Shown here piece after piece: positions 8,853 through 16,267 of a stretch of 64,000 nucleotides of DNA. Origin of the DNA: an uncultured Caryophanales bacterium (lineage in GTDB: Bacteria > Bacillota_I > Bacilli_A > RF39 > UBA660). The first letter of the stretch is position 1; each line of letters starts with the position of its first letter. The DNA is taken from contig CAJLIR010000008.1 of assembly GCA_905206805.1 (NCBI GenBank), positions 7,940 to 71,939 on the forward strand. The letters run 5' to 3'. The position numbers and the translations under genes are program-made. Below the pieces are notes generated by a model. It ran no database searches, was not told where the DNA came from, and saw nothing but the letters and a program-made list of their open reading frames with translations.

Positions 8853-9755
8853 ATGCTAATAATAGGTTCACATGTTTCTTTTAATAAAAAAGAACAATTA
8901 ATTGGTAGTGTCAAGGAAGCATTAAGTTATAATGCTAATACATTTATGTTTTATACAGGTGCTCCACAAAACACAAATAGAGCTAGTATAGATGATTCTA
9001 TAACATTAAGTGCTTTAGAACTGATGAAAGAAAATAATATAGATTTAAAAAATGTAGTTGTTCACGCCCCATATATAGTAAATCCTGCTAATAATGCTAA
9101 TTTTGATTTTAATGTTAATTTTTTGAAACAAGAAATTGATAGAGTAGAAAGTTTAGGTGTTACTAAATTAGTTCTTCATCCCGGTAGTTATGTAAAATTA
9201 ACTCATGATGAAGGAATTAAAAATATAATAGATACACTAAATCAAGTTATTAGAAAAGATATGACTGTAAAAATATTGCTTGAAACTATGTCAGGTAAAG
9301 GTACAGAATTAGGAACAAATTTTGATGATTTAAAATACATTATAGATAATATAGAATATAGTAAAAATGTAGGTATTTGTCTAGATACGTGTCATTTGAA
9401 TGATGCTGGATATGATATTTTCAAGTTTGATGAAATTTTGGATGAAGTTGACAGTAAAATTGGTTTAGAAAAAGTAGGTTGTATTCATATAAACGATAGT
9501 AAAAATTTAAAATCATCTCATAAGGATAGACACGAAAATATAGGTTTAGGTACGATAGGTTTTGATGCTTTAATTAATGTTATTTATAATAAAAGATTAG
9601 ATAATATTCCTAAAATTTTAGAAACTCCTTATGTAACTAATAGTGATGAATCAAAAGATAAAATATATCCTCCTTATAAATTTGAAATTGAAATGATAAG
9701 AAATAAAAAATTTAATCCAAATTTAATTAATGATATAAGAAATTTTTATAAATAA
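8853..9755 (+). CDS. nfo: Endonuclease IV (apurinic/apyrimidinic endonuclease)
   Basis: A 300-residue TIM-barrel metal nuclease that cuts abasic sites and 3'-blocked ends in base-excision repair. It starts with the family pattern IIGSHVSFNKKEQL and shows metal-ligand motifs: LVLHPGSY, LLETMSGKGTELG, CLDTCHLNDAGYD, and HINDSKN followed by HKDRHENIGLG. Length is normal. It is homologous to Bacillus yqfS, and the yqfT-like and sodA genes follow as in Bacillus. Nfo often protects spores from dry-heat damage, which fits the spore genes nearby. Confidence 0.96.
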   Translation: MLIIGSHVSFNKKEQLIGSVKEALSYNANTFMFYTGAPQNTNRASIDDSITLSALELMKENNIDLKNVVVHAPYIVNPANNANFDFNVNFLKQEIDRVESLGVTKLVLHPGSYVKLTHDEGIKNIIDTLNQVIRKDMTVKILLETMSGKGTELGTNFDDLKYIIDNIEYSKNVGICLDTCHLNDAGYDIFKFDEILDEVDSKIGLEKVGCIHINDSKNLKSSHKDRHENIGLGTIGFDALINVIYNKRLDNIPKILETPYVTNSDESKDKIYPPYKFEIEMIRNKKFNPNLINDIRNFYK

Positions 9756-9759
9756 AAGA

Positions 9760-9806
9760 AATAAAAAATACAAAGTTTAATTTAAATAGTCTTTGTATTT
9801 CTTTTT
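9760..9806. terminator. Bidirectional terminator nfo / yqfT-like
   Basis: A perfect 10-bp stem (AAATACAAAG / CTTTGTATTT) has an A-rich left flank and TCTTTTT on the right. It serves both convergent genes and overlaps the 3' end of the minus-strand one. Confidence 0.75.
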
Positions 9807-10040
9807 ATATTCATAATATAATTTTTCTATTTTTTTAATAGATTCATTATCTACATTACCATTAAGTTTTAATAAAATAGAGTCATCATTACTTAAAATT
9901 TGTTCCCAATTGTTTTTTATTAAATTATACATATACTCTAATTCTTTTTCAGTTAAAACAATATTATTATTTAAAGCAAAATTATTTATATTTTGAATAG
10001 ATAATTTATCAATATATTTTTTAATTATAAATTTTTTCAT
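9777..10040 (-). CDS. DUF2624-like small protein (YqfT-like)
   Basis: An 87-residue soluble, probably all-helical protein with an N-terminal pattern of fold type seen in YqfT (INNFALNNNIVLTEKELEYM), which lies next to nfo in Bacillus as here. No catalytic residues are evident and the role is unknown. The assignment leans on position as much as on sequence. A GGTGAT ribosome site precedes the start. Confidence 0.55.
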   Translation of the reverse strand: MKKFIIKKYIDKLSIQNINNFALNNNIVLTEKELEYMYNLIKNNWEQILSNDDSILLKLNGNVDNESIKKIEKLYYEYKKKYKDYLN

Positions 10041-10124
10041 AGAATCACCAATATAATATATTCTAAATAATTATAAATAAGAATAAACTTTATTAAATTT
10101 CATAGAATAAAAATGGGTGATTTT

Positions 10125-10751
10125 ATGTATAAAAGTGTTATATTACCATACAATTATAGTGATTTAGAACCTGTTTTAAATTCTGAGACAATTAATGCTC
10201 ATTATAATAAACATTATTTAGGATATTTAGAAAAGCTTAATAAAATACTAAATGATATTAATTATGATTATAGATATACTAAAGAAGAATTGGTAAGTCA
10301 TATTGAGAAAATTCCTATTGATGTTAGAGATGATGTTCTTTATAATTTGGGTGGAGTTTTAAATCATGAATTATATTTTTATTCCATGAGTAATAATAAA
10401 GTAAATGTTCCAATAGGTGTTTTAAGAAAAAAAATTATAGATGAATATGGTACAATTGAAAATTTTAAAGATGAATTTATAAAAACTGCAAATAAATTAG
10501 TCGGATCAGGATATACATTTTTAGTATTAAATAATAATTTAAAATTAGAAATCATTAATACACCAAATCAAGAAACACCTTATTTATATGGATTAATTCC
10601 TATAATGGCCCTAGATTTATGGGAACACGCTTATTATTTAGTTTATAGAAATAGACGTAGTGAATATATAGAAAAATTCTTTGAAATTGTTGATTATAAT
10701 AACATAAATAAAAACTATGAAAAAGCCGTTAAAGAAATCAGTAAAAAATAA
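10125..10751 (+). CDS. sodA: Superoxide dismutase, Fe/Mn family
   Basis: Converts superoxide to peroxide and oxygen in the cytosol. The 208-residue protein has the four metal ligands: His in INAHYNKHYLGYL, His in GVLNHELYFYS, Asp and His in LDLWEHAYYLVY. The usual active-site aromatic tryptophans are partly changed (GSGYTFLVL in place of GSGWAWLV), so metal preference cannot be called. The start at 10125 is chosen because GGGTGA lies 6 bp upstream; the ATG at 10113 overlaps that site. Its 3' end overlaps the next gene by 35 bp, suggesting translational coupling. Confidence 0.92.
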   Translation: MYKSVILPYNYSDLEPVLNSETINAHYNKHYLGYLEKLNKILNDINYDYRYTKEELVSHIEKIPIDVRDDVLYNLGGVLNHELYFYSMSNNKVNVPIGVLRKKIIDEYGTIENFKDEFIKTANKLVGSGYTFLVLNNNLKLEIINTPNQETPYLYGLIPIMALDLWEHAYYLVYRNRRSEYIEKFFEIVDYNNINKNYEKAVKEISKK

Positions 10752-12795
10752 AAAAAATATATATAAAATTAAGAAAAAAAATTTAGAAGCAATAATTTCA
10801 AAAAGATTTAATATTTTAATTATACTAGTAATTATACTAAATATTACTTTACTTATTTCTCTTTATTCTGTTCAAATAGTAAATCATACTTATTATTTAG
10901 AAAAAGAAAATAGTTTAAACAAACAAATTGTTAGTGGTGAAACTGCTCCAAGAGGTAGAATTTACGATAGAAATCATAGATTAATAGTTGATAATATTCC
11001 TATCAAAACAATAACTTATAAAAAATTATCTGGTGTAAGTCAAAGTGAAGAGATTTCTCTAGCGTATAAATTAGCGCCAATATTAGAATTAAATATAGAT
11101 AATATAGATGATAATATTTTAAAGGAATTTTGGATTATTAATAATAAAGAAGAAGCAAATGATAAAATTTCTGAACTTGAATGGAGTAAGTTAAAATCAA
11201 GAGAATTGACTAATAATGACATTTATAAATTAAAAAAAGAAAGAGTAACTGATAGTGAAATTGCAACTTTTAATGATATTGATAGAAAATCAGCTTACAT
11301 TTATTCTTTAATGAATGAAGGTTATTATTACGATACAAAAGTATTAAAAAGAGGAGATTCAATTAGTGATAAGGAGTATGCTTATATATCCGAGAATTTA
11401 AGTGATTTAAAGGGTATTAATACTGAATTAGATTGGCAAAGATTATATCCTTATAATGATACATTTAAATCTATTTTAGGTACAGTTTCAACATCTTCTA
11501 CTGGTATTCCTTATGAACTAAAAGATTATTATTTATCTAAAGGTTATAATTTAAATGATAGAGTTGGATTAAGTTATTTAGAATATCAATATGAAGATTA
11601 TCTTCGCGGTGAAAAAAATATATATGAATTATCAAATAATAATACACTATTTTTATTATCTGAAGGAGTTCGTGGTAATGATTTGGTTTTAACAATTGAT
11701 ATTGAATTACAAAAAGCAGTAGAAGAAATTTTAGAGCAACAATTGTTAATTACTAAAAATGAACCTAATACAGAGTATTATAATAGATCATTTGTTATTA
11801 TTACAGATCCAAATAATGGTGATATTTTAGCAATGTCAGGAAAACAAATTGTTATGGCTAGTGATGGCGCTAAAATATACGATTATACACCCGGAATATT
11901 AACTTCTCCAGTAGCGGTTGGATCTGCTATAAAAGGTGCTTCTCATATTGTAGGATATAATACAGGTGCTTTAAGTATTGGTGAGGTAAGGGATGATTCT
12001 TGCATTAAAATTGCGGCTACAAAAGAAAAATGTTCTTGGACATATTTAGGTAGTATAAATGATATAACAGCTTTAAAATATTCTTCTAATACTTATCAAT
12101 TTAGAACCGCAATTAATGTAGGAAAAGGGTATTATTCTTACGATAGTCCTTTAAAACTAGATGAAGAAGCTTTTGATATATATAGAAAAACATTTAATTC
12201 CTTTGGACTTGGCGTTAAGACAGAAATAGATTTACCTACTGAAAGCTTAGGTTATATTGGTGATTCTAAAAAACCAGGATTGCTTTTAGATTTTTCAATA
12301 GGTCAATATGATACTTATACTCCTATTCAACTTTCACAATATATAAGTACTATCGCAAATGGTGGAAATAGATATAAGTTCAATTTGTTAAAAGAGGTTA
12401 TTTCTAGTAAAGATCAGAGCGTTATTTATGAATTAGAACCTAAAATTTTAAATACAGTTTCTACTAAAAGCGAATATATGGACCGTGTAAAATTAGGTTT
12501 TAGAGAAGTAATAGCCGGTGGAACAGGTTATGGATATATTGATTCTTCTTTTAATGCTGCCGGAAAAACTGGTACAAGTCAAAGTTTTATTGATTCAGAT
12601 TCTGATGGTAAAATTGATTTAGAAACATTAACTAATACGTTTGTTGCTTATGCTCCTTATGATAATCCAATTGTAACATTTACAGTTATTTCTCCCGATT
12701 ATACTCATTATTATAATGGAAATTCTTATGCATCTAGTGTAAATAAGAGAATATCTTACGAAGTTTCAAAAAAATTCTTTGAAATTTATAAATAA
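10717..12795 (+). CDS. Class B penicillin-binding protein (PBP2/MrdA type)
   Basis: A 692-residue D,D-transpeptidase for lateral wall synthesis. It has a basic cytosolic tail, one membrane segment (about 31-53), a PBP dimer domain (motif APRGRIYDRN at about 78), and a transpeptidase domain with SAIK (S403), SSN (456-458) and KTGTS (K617). The SxxK context is GSAIKG rather than the common PGSTFK, and there is no PASTA repeat. No clear ribosome site precedes 10717, so coupling to sodA is likely. The sodA-pbp-rpmG order matches Bacillus pbpA, a rod-shape PBP. Confidence 0.9.
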   Translation: MKKPLKKSVKNKKNIYKIKKKNLEAIISKRFNILIILVIILNITLLISLYSVQIVNHTYYLEKENSLNKQIVSGETAPRGRIYDRNHRLIVDNIPIKTITYKKLSGVSQSEEISLAYKLAPILELNIDNIDDNILKEFWIINNKEEANDKISELEWSKLKSRELTNNDIYKLKKERVTDSEIATFNDIDRKSAYIYSLMNEGYYYDTKVLKRGDSISDKEYAYISENLSDLKGINTELDWQRLYPYNDTFKSILGTVSTSSTGIPYELKDYYLSKGYNLNDRVGLSYLEYQYEDYLRGEKNIYELSNNNTLFLLSEGVRGNDLVLTIDIELQKAVEEILEQQLLITKNEPNTEYYNRSFVIITDPNNGDILAMSGKQIVMASDGAKIYDYTPGILTSPVAVGSAIKGASHIVGYNTGALSIGEVRDDSCIKIAATKEKCSWTYLGSINDITALKYSSNTYQFRTAINVGKGYYSYDSPLKLDEEAFDIYRKTFNSFGLGVKTEIDLPTESLGYIGDSKKPGLLLDFSIGQYDTYTPIQLSQYISTIANGGNRYKFNLLKEVISSKDQSVIYELEPKILNTVSTKSEYMDRVKLGFREVIAGGTGYGYIDSSFNAAGKTGTSQSFIDSDSDGKIDLETLTNTFVAYAPYDNPIVTFTVISPDYTHYYNGNSYASSVNKRISYEVSKKFFEIYK

Positions 12796-12837
12796 TTTGT
12801 TATAATAGTATGTAGTTATCAAAAGGAGGGAAAAAGC

Positions 12838-13005
12838 ATGGCTAAAAAAGGAGAAGCAAGAGAAAGAATTACTTTAAAATGTACTGTTTGTGGTGAACAA
12901 AATTATCGTACTGAAAAAAATAAAAGAAATACTACTGATCGTTTAGAATTAAATAAATATTGTTCTAAATGTCAAAAAACAACTGCACATAAAGAAACAA
13001 AATAA
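12838..13005 (+). CDS. rpmG: 50S ribosomal protein L33 (zinc-binding form)
   Basis: A 55-residue protein: MAKKGEARERITLKC, then two CxxC pairs (CTVC and CSKC) forming the zinc ribbon. The AAAAGGAGGG ribosome site is strong. Possession of both CxxC pairs marks the zinc-requiring C+ type. A -10-like TATAAT at about 12800 suggests its own promoter after the PBP gene; efp follows 30 bp later. Confidence 0.95.
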   Translation: MAKKGEARERITLKCTVCGEQNYRTEKNKRNTTDRLELNKYCSKCQKTTAHKETK

Positions 13006-13034
13006 TTTTATTGATGTATTAGGAGGTGAATATA

Positions 13035-13592
13035 ATGGTTAACGCTAATGATATTAAAAATGGTATGACAATATTATTTGAAGATAATATTTATGTTGTA
13101 TTAGAATTTTCACATGTAAAACCAGGAAAAGGTGCTGCTTTCGTAAAGGCTAAATTAAAAAATTTACGTACAGGATCTATAGTTGAAAAAACATTTAATA
13201 GTTCTATTAAGTTAGAAAGAGCAATGATTCAAAAAGTTGATATGCAATATCTATATGGTAGTGGCGACAGTTATAACTTTATGAATATGGAAACTTATGA
13301 ACAAATAGAAATTCCTGCTAGTCATTTAGGTGATGATGCTAAATTTTTAAAAGAAAACTTAAATGTAAATATTACTTTTTATGAAGGTGAAGTATTAGGA
13401 ATAATTTTACCTGATAAAATAGAATATAAGATTATAAAAACAGAACCAGCTGTTAAAGGTAACACAACAAATAATGCTACTAAAGAAGCAACAATAGAAA
13501 CTGGTTTAATAATTAAAGTTCCATTATTTATTGAAGAAGGAGAAAATGTTTTAGTTTCAACAAGTGATGGAAAATATGTATCAAGAGCTTAA
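13035..13592 (+). CDS. efp: Elongation factor P
   Basis: Rescues ribosomes stalled at polyproline. The 185-residue protein has the KOW-like domain I with the tip loop HVKPGKGAAFVKAK, where the lysine in PGKG is the site modified in many bacteria, followed by two OB domains. The start at 13035 is set by AGGAGGTG; an upstream in-frame ATG at 13026 overlaps that site. A terminator sits at its 3' end, closing a unit with rpmG. Confidence 0.96.
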   Translation: MVNANDIKNGMTILFEDNIYVVLEFSHVKPGKGAAFVKAKLKNLRTGSIVEKTFNSSIKLERAMIQKVDMQYLYGSGDSYNFMNMETYEQIEIPASHLGDDAKFLKENLNVNITFYEGEVLGIILPDKIEYKIIKTEPAVKGNTTNNATKEATIETGLIIKVPLFIEEGENVLVSTSDGKYVSRA

Positions 13593-13605
13593 TTGCTCTT
13601 TTTTT
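13583..13605 (+). terminator. Terminator after efp
   Basis: Stem AAGAGC / GCTCTT followed by a T run; overlaps the efp stop codon. Confidence 0.85.
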
Positions 13606-13675
13606 CTTTATCTTGAACATATATTATAATTGTTTTAAAATTACTTTCATTTACTATAATGAGAGGAGAATTAAA

Positions 13676-14020
13676 ATGTTAGATATTTTAATAAATCATT
13701 TTATTGAAATAATTTTAGGATTTATAATTACTTTTTTGACATATATGTATAAAAAGTTAATTAATTATAATAGAATGATTAAATTTGTACGAGATGGAGT
13801 AAAGGCTCTTTTAAAAACAAAAATTATTGAAAAATATAATTATTATAAAGAATTAGGGACAATTACAATTTTTGATAAGCAATTAATAAGTGATCTATAT
13901 AGTGAATACCATAATTTAGGTGGTAACGGAGTTATTACAGATTTAATGGAAGAAGTTAATTCATTACCAATATCTAATGATTATAGTGTGAGTATAAAAA
14001 AAACTATTCCAAAAGAATAG
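13676..14020 (+). CDS. Small holin-like membrane protein
   Basis: A 114-residue protein with one N-terminal membrane segment (about 5-24) followed by a basic, then mixed-charge cytosolic region (YKKLINYNRMIKFVRDGVKALLKTKI). The layout resembles the small holin/structural proteins found in Gram-positive phages and in isolation on chromosomes. No other phage gene is nearby, so a lysis role is unproven. The start at 13676 follows GAGGAG. The gene is convergent with lemA, the two stop codons abutting. Confidence 0.5.
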   Translation: MLDILINHFIEIILGFIITFLTYMYKKLINYNRMIKFVRDGVKALLKTKIIEKYNYYKELGTITIFDKQLISDLYSEYHNLGGNGVITDLMEEVNSLPISNDYSVSIKKTIPKE

Positions 14021-14022
14021 TT
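13996..14022 (-). terminator. Terminator of lemA inside the holin-like CDS end
   Basis: A perfect 8-bp stem AACTATTC / GAATAGTT (loop CAAAA) is followed on the minus strand by eight T residues. It lies within the last codons of the convergent holin-like gene, so both functions share the same bases. Confidence 0.82.
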
Positions 14023-14566
14023 ATACTTTAAAGTCTTCAGTATCGTCATCAGTCATATCTTTACCATCAAAATAATTTTTATGACTATATCTACATATTA
14101 ACGCTACTAAATTAGATGGAAATTTGTGTATTAATTTATTATAATCAGTTACAATATCATTATAATATTTTCTAAATGCAACAATTTCTGCTTCTGATTC
14201 GCCAAGCTCAATATCGATTTTTACAAATGTATCATTTTGTTTTAATTCAGGATATAATTCTTTATATTTGTTAAACTCATTAATCAAATCATATAATTTA
14301 CGGTCAAAATCAAAGTTTGAAATTTTTTGTGAACGTAAATTTTCTATATTAGACATTATATCTTCTTCTATTTTTGCTGTAGTTTTAATAATTGTAATAG
14401 ATTTATTTAATAAATCAAATCTTTTTCTTAAAGTAGAATCGATATTTGCCTCAGCTTCATTCATTCTTATAATATATGTTTGAAATTTATTAAACAAACT
14501 AGCAAAAGCTATTCCTAAAAAAGATACTATAATTATTATTATCATACAAATATTAAATATTTCCAT
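14021..14566 (-). CDS. LemA family protein
   Basis: A 181-residue protein with an N-terminal membrane segment (about 3-26) and a long helical-bundle domain. Family features visible are the post-membrane helix (NEAEANIDSTLRKRFDLL), the central helices, and the C-terminal YNDIVTDYNKLIHKFPSNLVA followed by an aromatic tail. LemA proteins are membrane helical bundles of unclear function. The ATG at 14566 is preferred over a GTG at 14575 because AGGTGG lies between them. Confidence 0.85.
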   Translation of the reverse strand: MEIFNICMIIIIIVSFLGIAFASLFNKFQTYIIRMNEAEANIDSTLRKRFDLLNKSITIIKTTAKIEEDIMSNIENLRSQKISNFDFDRKLYDLINEFNKYKELYPELKQNDTFVKIDIELGESEAEIVAFRKYYNDIVTDYNKLIHKFPSNLVALICRYSHKNYFDGKDMTDDDTEDFKV

Positions 14567-14607
14567 ACTAACCACCTATGATAATTATAGCATATTTAGT
14601 AAATTTT

Positions 14608-14973
14608 TCAATTGTTTGGTATAAATTCTTGACTATAATTTATTTTTTCGTCAAAAGAAATAAAATCTACATAAATCATTAGTAATAAATTCCAAGTACC
14701 AGTAGATGGATCACTTAAGATAATATGGTCTCTTCCTGATTGTTCGATAATTCCTACAAATTCTCTATCTCTATATTCATTTGAATCAGGGAATGTCATG
14801 TGTACTCTAACTTTTTTTCCTTTATTAAGTCTTAATATATTTTCAATATATGACTGTTCCATTGGTAGAGTATCAAGCATATTTTGCGCTGTTGTTTGGT
14901 TTGGTGTAGGATTTGATCCAACATATAATGGTGTTCCAGGAAAATTTTGACTACTGTAATAATTATTATTCAT
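14608..14973 (-). CDS. gerQ: Spore coat protein GerQ
   Basis: A 121-residue protein with a disordered N terminus rich in N, P, Q and T and a conserved C-terminal half matching GerQ (YwdL): LPMEQSYIENILRLNKGK, VRVHMTFPDSNEYRDREF, GIIEQSGRDHIILSDPSTG, then a YVDFISFDEKINY ending. In Bacillus, GerQ is a coat protein crosslinked by Tgl and is needed to place the lytic enzyme CwlJ. No tgl or cwlJ is visible here. Its leader shares 20 identical bases with the adjacent coat-like gene. Together with gpr it supports a sporulating host. Confidence 0.92.
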   Translation of the reverse strand: MNNNYYSSQNFPGTPLYVGSNPTPNQTTAQNMLDTLPMEQSYIENILRLNKGKKVRVHMTFPDSNEYRDREFVGIIEQSGRDHIILSDPSTGTWNLLLMIYVDFISFDEKINYSQEFIPNN

Positions 14974-14990
14974 AAAATCATCCTTTCATA
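14971..14990 (-). promoter_or_regulatory. Shared 20-nt translation-start leader of gerQ and coat-like gene
   Basis: The 20 bases covering the ribosome site (AAGGATGA) and start codon of gerQ are identical to those of the coat-like gene at 15260-15279. Upstream of this the two sequences diverge quickly. Confidence 0.6.
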
Positions 14991-15030
14991 AAATTATATT
15001 TAATTTATAAAAAAATATTAACAAATTTTT

Positions 15031-15060
15031 AAATGAAAAAGTAGAAATTATTCTACTTTT
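15031..15060 (-). terminator. Terminator of coat-like gene
   Basis: Stem AAAAGTAGAA / TTCTACTTTT overlapping the stop codon on the minus strand, followed by a T-rich stretch. Confidence 0.7.
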
Positions 15061-15262
15061 ATCTATAATATGGTCCATAGTAAGGATATGGATAAGGGTA
15101 GTAGTTATTATAATATGGTCTTGGATAAAATGCTGGAGCAAGTAATCCTCCTGTTATACCTCCTAAAACAAATGGCCCTAAGAATCCACCACCTACAAAT
15201 CTATCTTGATTTGGTCTTACATTAAAACCTGGTCTATTTTGGTAATTAAATCCATAATTCAT
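15059..15262 (-). CDS. Gly/Tyr/Pro-rich probable spore coat protein
   Basis: A 67-residue protein. The N terminus is N/Q/R-rich, the middle is a glycine-rich hydrophobic segment (GGGFLGPFVLGGITGGLL), and the C terminus is almost all Y, P and N (YPYPYPYYGPYYR). This composition is typical of small spore coat or crust proteins. It is next to gerQ with an identical start-site leader, which supports shared timing. No specific family is recognised; the coat role is inferred from composition and position. Confidence 0.6.
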   Translation of the reverse strand: MNYGFNYQNRPGFNVRPNQDRFVGGGFLGPFVLGGITGGLLAPAFYPRPYYNNYYPYPYPYYGPYYR

Positions 15263-15367
15263 AAAATCATCCTTTCATATTATATTATGAGTATTTAAAA
15301 TAATAGTGAATATATTATTAATTGTTATTAAACAAATATATTTACATATACTTAAATAGGTGATAAC

Positions 15368-16216
15368 ATGAAGAAAGTTTTTAGTGTAATTGGAATTATT
15401 ACACTAGCTATTGTAAGTTTTATTTATACTGATAAAACGATTGATGTTGCAAAACAATTTGATAATGTTATGACAACTATAAACGAAGTAAGTAAAGATT
15501 ATTATGTTGATCCAATTGATGGGATAATAATTGATGACATTTTATTTATTCCTGGTGTAAGTGGTAGAGAAGTTGATCAAAATAATAGTTATAAAAGTAT
15601 GAGAAAATTTGGAGGATTTAATAAAAATCTATTAGAATATAAAGAAATAAAACCAAATAATACTTTAGAAAATAATTTGAATAAATACATAATTAGTGGT
15701 AACAAAAGTAAAAATATGGTTAGTTTAATATTTATAGTTTCTGGTAATACTAATATTGATAAAGTATTATCGATTGTAGAGAATAAGGATGTAAAAGTTA
15801 ATTTTTTTGTTGATGGAAGTTGGGTTGAAAAAAATAATGAATTACTTAAAGAATTAATAGATAAAAATTATACTATTGGAAATTTAAGTTATAATATGGA
15901 TTATCAAAATAGTGCTTTTTCTTGGATAGATACAATTATCAAAAGAATGTCTCATGAAAAGTATGGTTATTGTTATAGTGTAGAAGAAAATTTAGACAAT
16001 TTAAAATTATGTGCGATGAATAAGAATTTTACAATAAAGCCAAGTATTGTAGTAAAAAAATATCCGTTAAAGGAAATAAAGGAACAAATTTCTAATGGTA
16101 GTATTATATCTATACCAATTAATAGTAGTGTAGAAGAGGAATTACCAACAATAATTAACTATATAAACAGTAAAGGATTAAAAATTGTTTCATTAAATGA
16201 ATTATTAAAGGAATAA
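15368..16216 (+). CDS. Degenerate NodB-fold (polysaccharide deacetylase-like) membrane protein
   Basis: A 282-residue protein with an N-terminal signal/anchor (MKKVFSVIGIITLAIVSFIYT). Its last ~170 residues follow the NodB-type deacetylase pattern: a strand SLIFIVSGNTNIDKVLSIV, then VKVNFFVDGSWVEKNNELLKELIDKNYTIGN in its usual place. The catalytic signatures are lost: TFDDG is replaced by FIVSG, and the HSxxxH metal site reads NLSYNMDY. It is probably inactive, perhaps a wall-binding or sporulation protein, as some Bacillus NodB-like proteins are. GGTGATAAC precedes the start. Confidence 0.72.
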   Translation: MKKVFSVIGIITLAIVSFIYTDKTIDVAKQFDNVMTTINEVSKDYYVDPIDGIIIDDILFIPGVSGREVDQNNSYKSMRKFGGFNKNLLEYKEIKPNNTLENNLNKYIISGNKSKNMVSLIFIVSGNTNIDKVLSIVENKDVKVNFFVDGSWVEKNNELLKELIDKNYTIGNLSYNMDYQNSAFSWIDTIIKRMSHEKYGYCYSVEENLDNLKLCAMNKNFTIKPSIVVKKYPLKEIKEQISNGSIISIPINSSVEEELPTIINYINSKGLKIVSLNELLKE

Positions 16217-16236
16217 GTAAATCTTATTCTTTTTTT
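16211..16236 (+). terminator. Terminator after NodB-like gene
   Basis: Stem GAATAAG / CTTATTC with a T7 run, overlapping the stop codon. Confidence 0.85.
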
Positions 16237-16241
16237 CATAC

Positions 16242-16267
16242 AAAAAAGATAGACTGTTGTCTATCTT
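16242..16267 (-). terminator. Terminator of ponA (minus strand)
   Basis: A perfect 9-bp stem AAGATAGAC / GTCTATCTT with loop of 4, then T6 on the minus strand, directly after the ponA stop. Confidence 0.88.

Noticed and set aside
13676..14020. Prophage remnant suggested by the holin-like gene
   Set aside because: No endolysin, structural gene or attachment repeats nearby; neighbours are housekeeping genes in conserved order.
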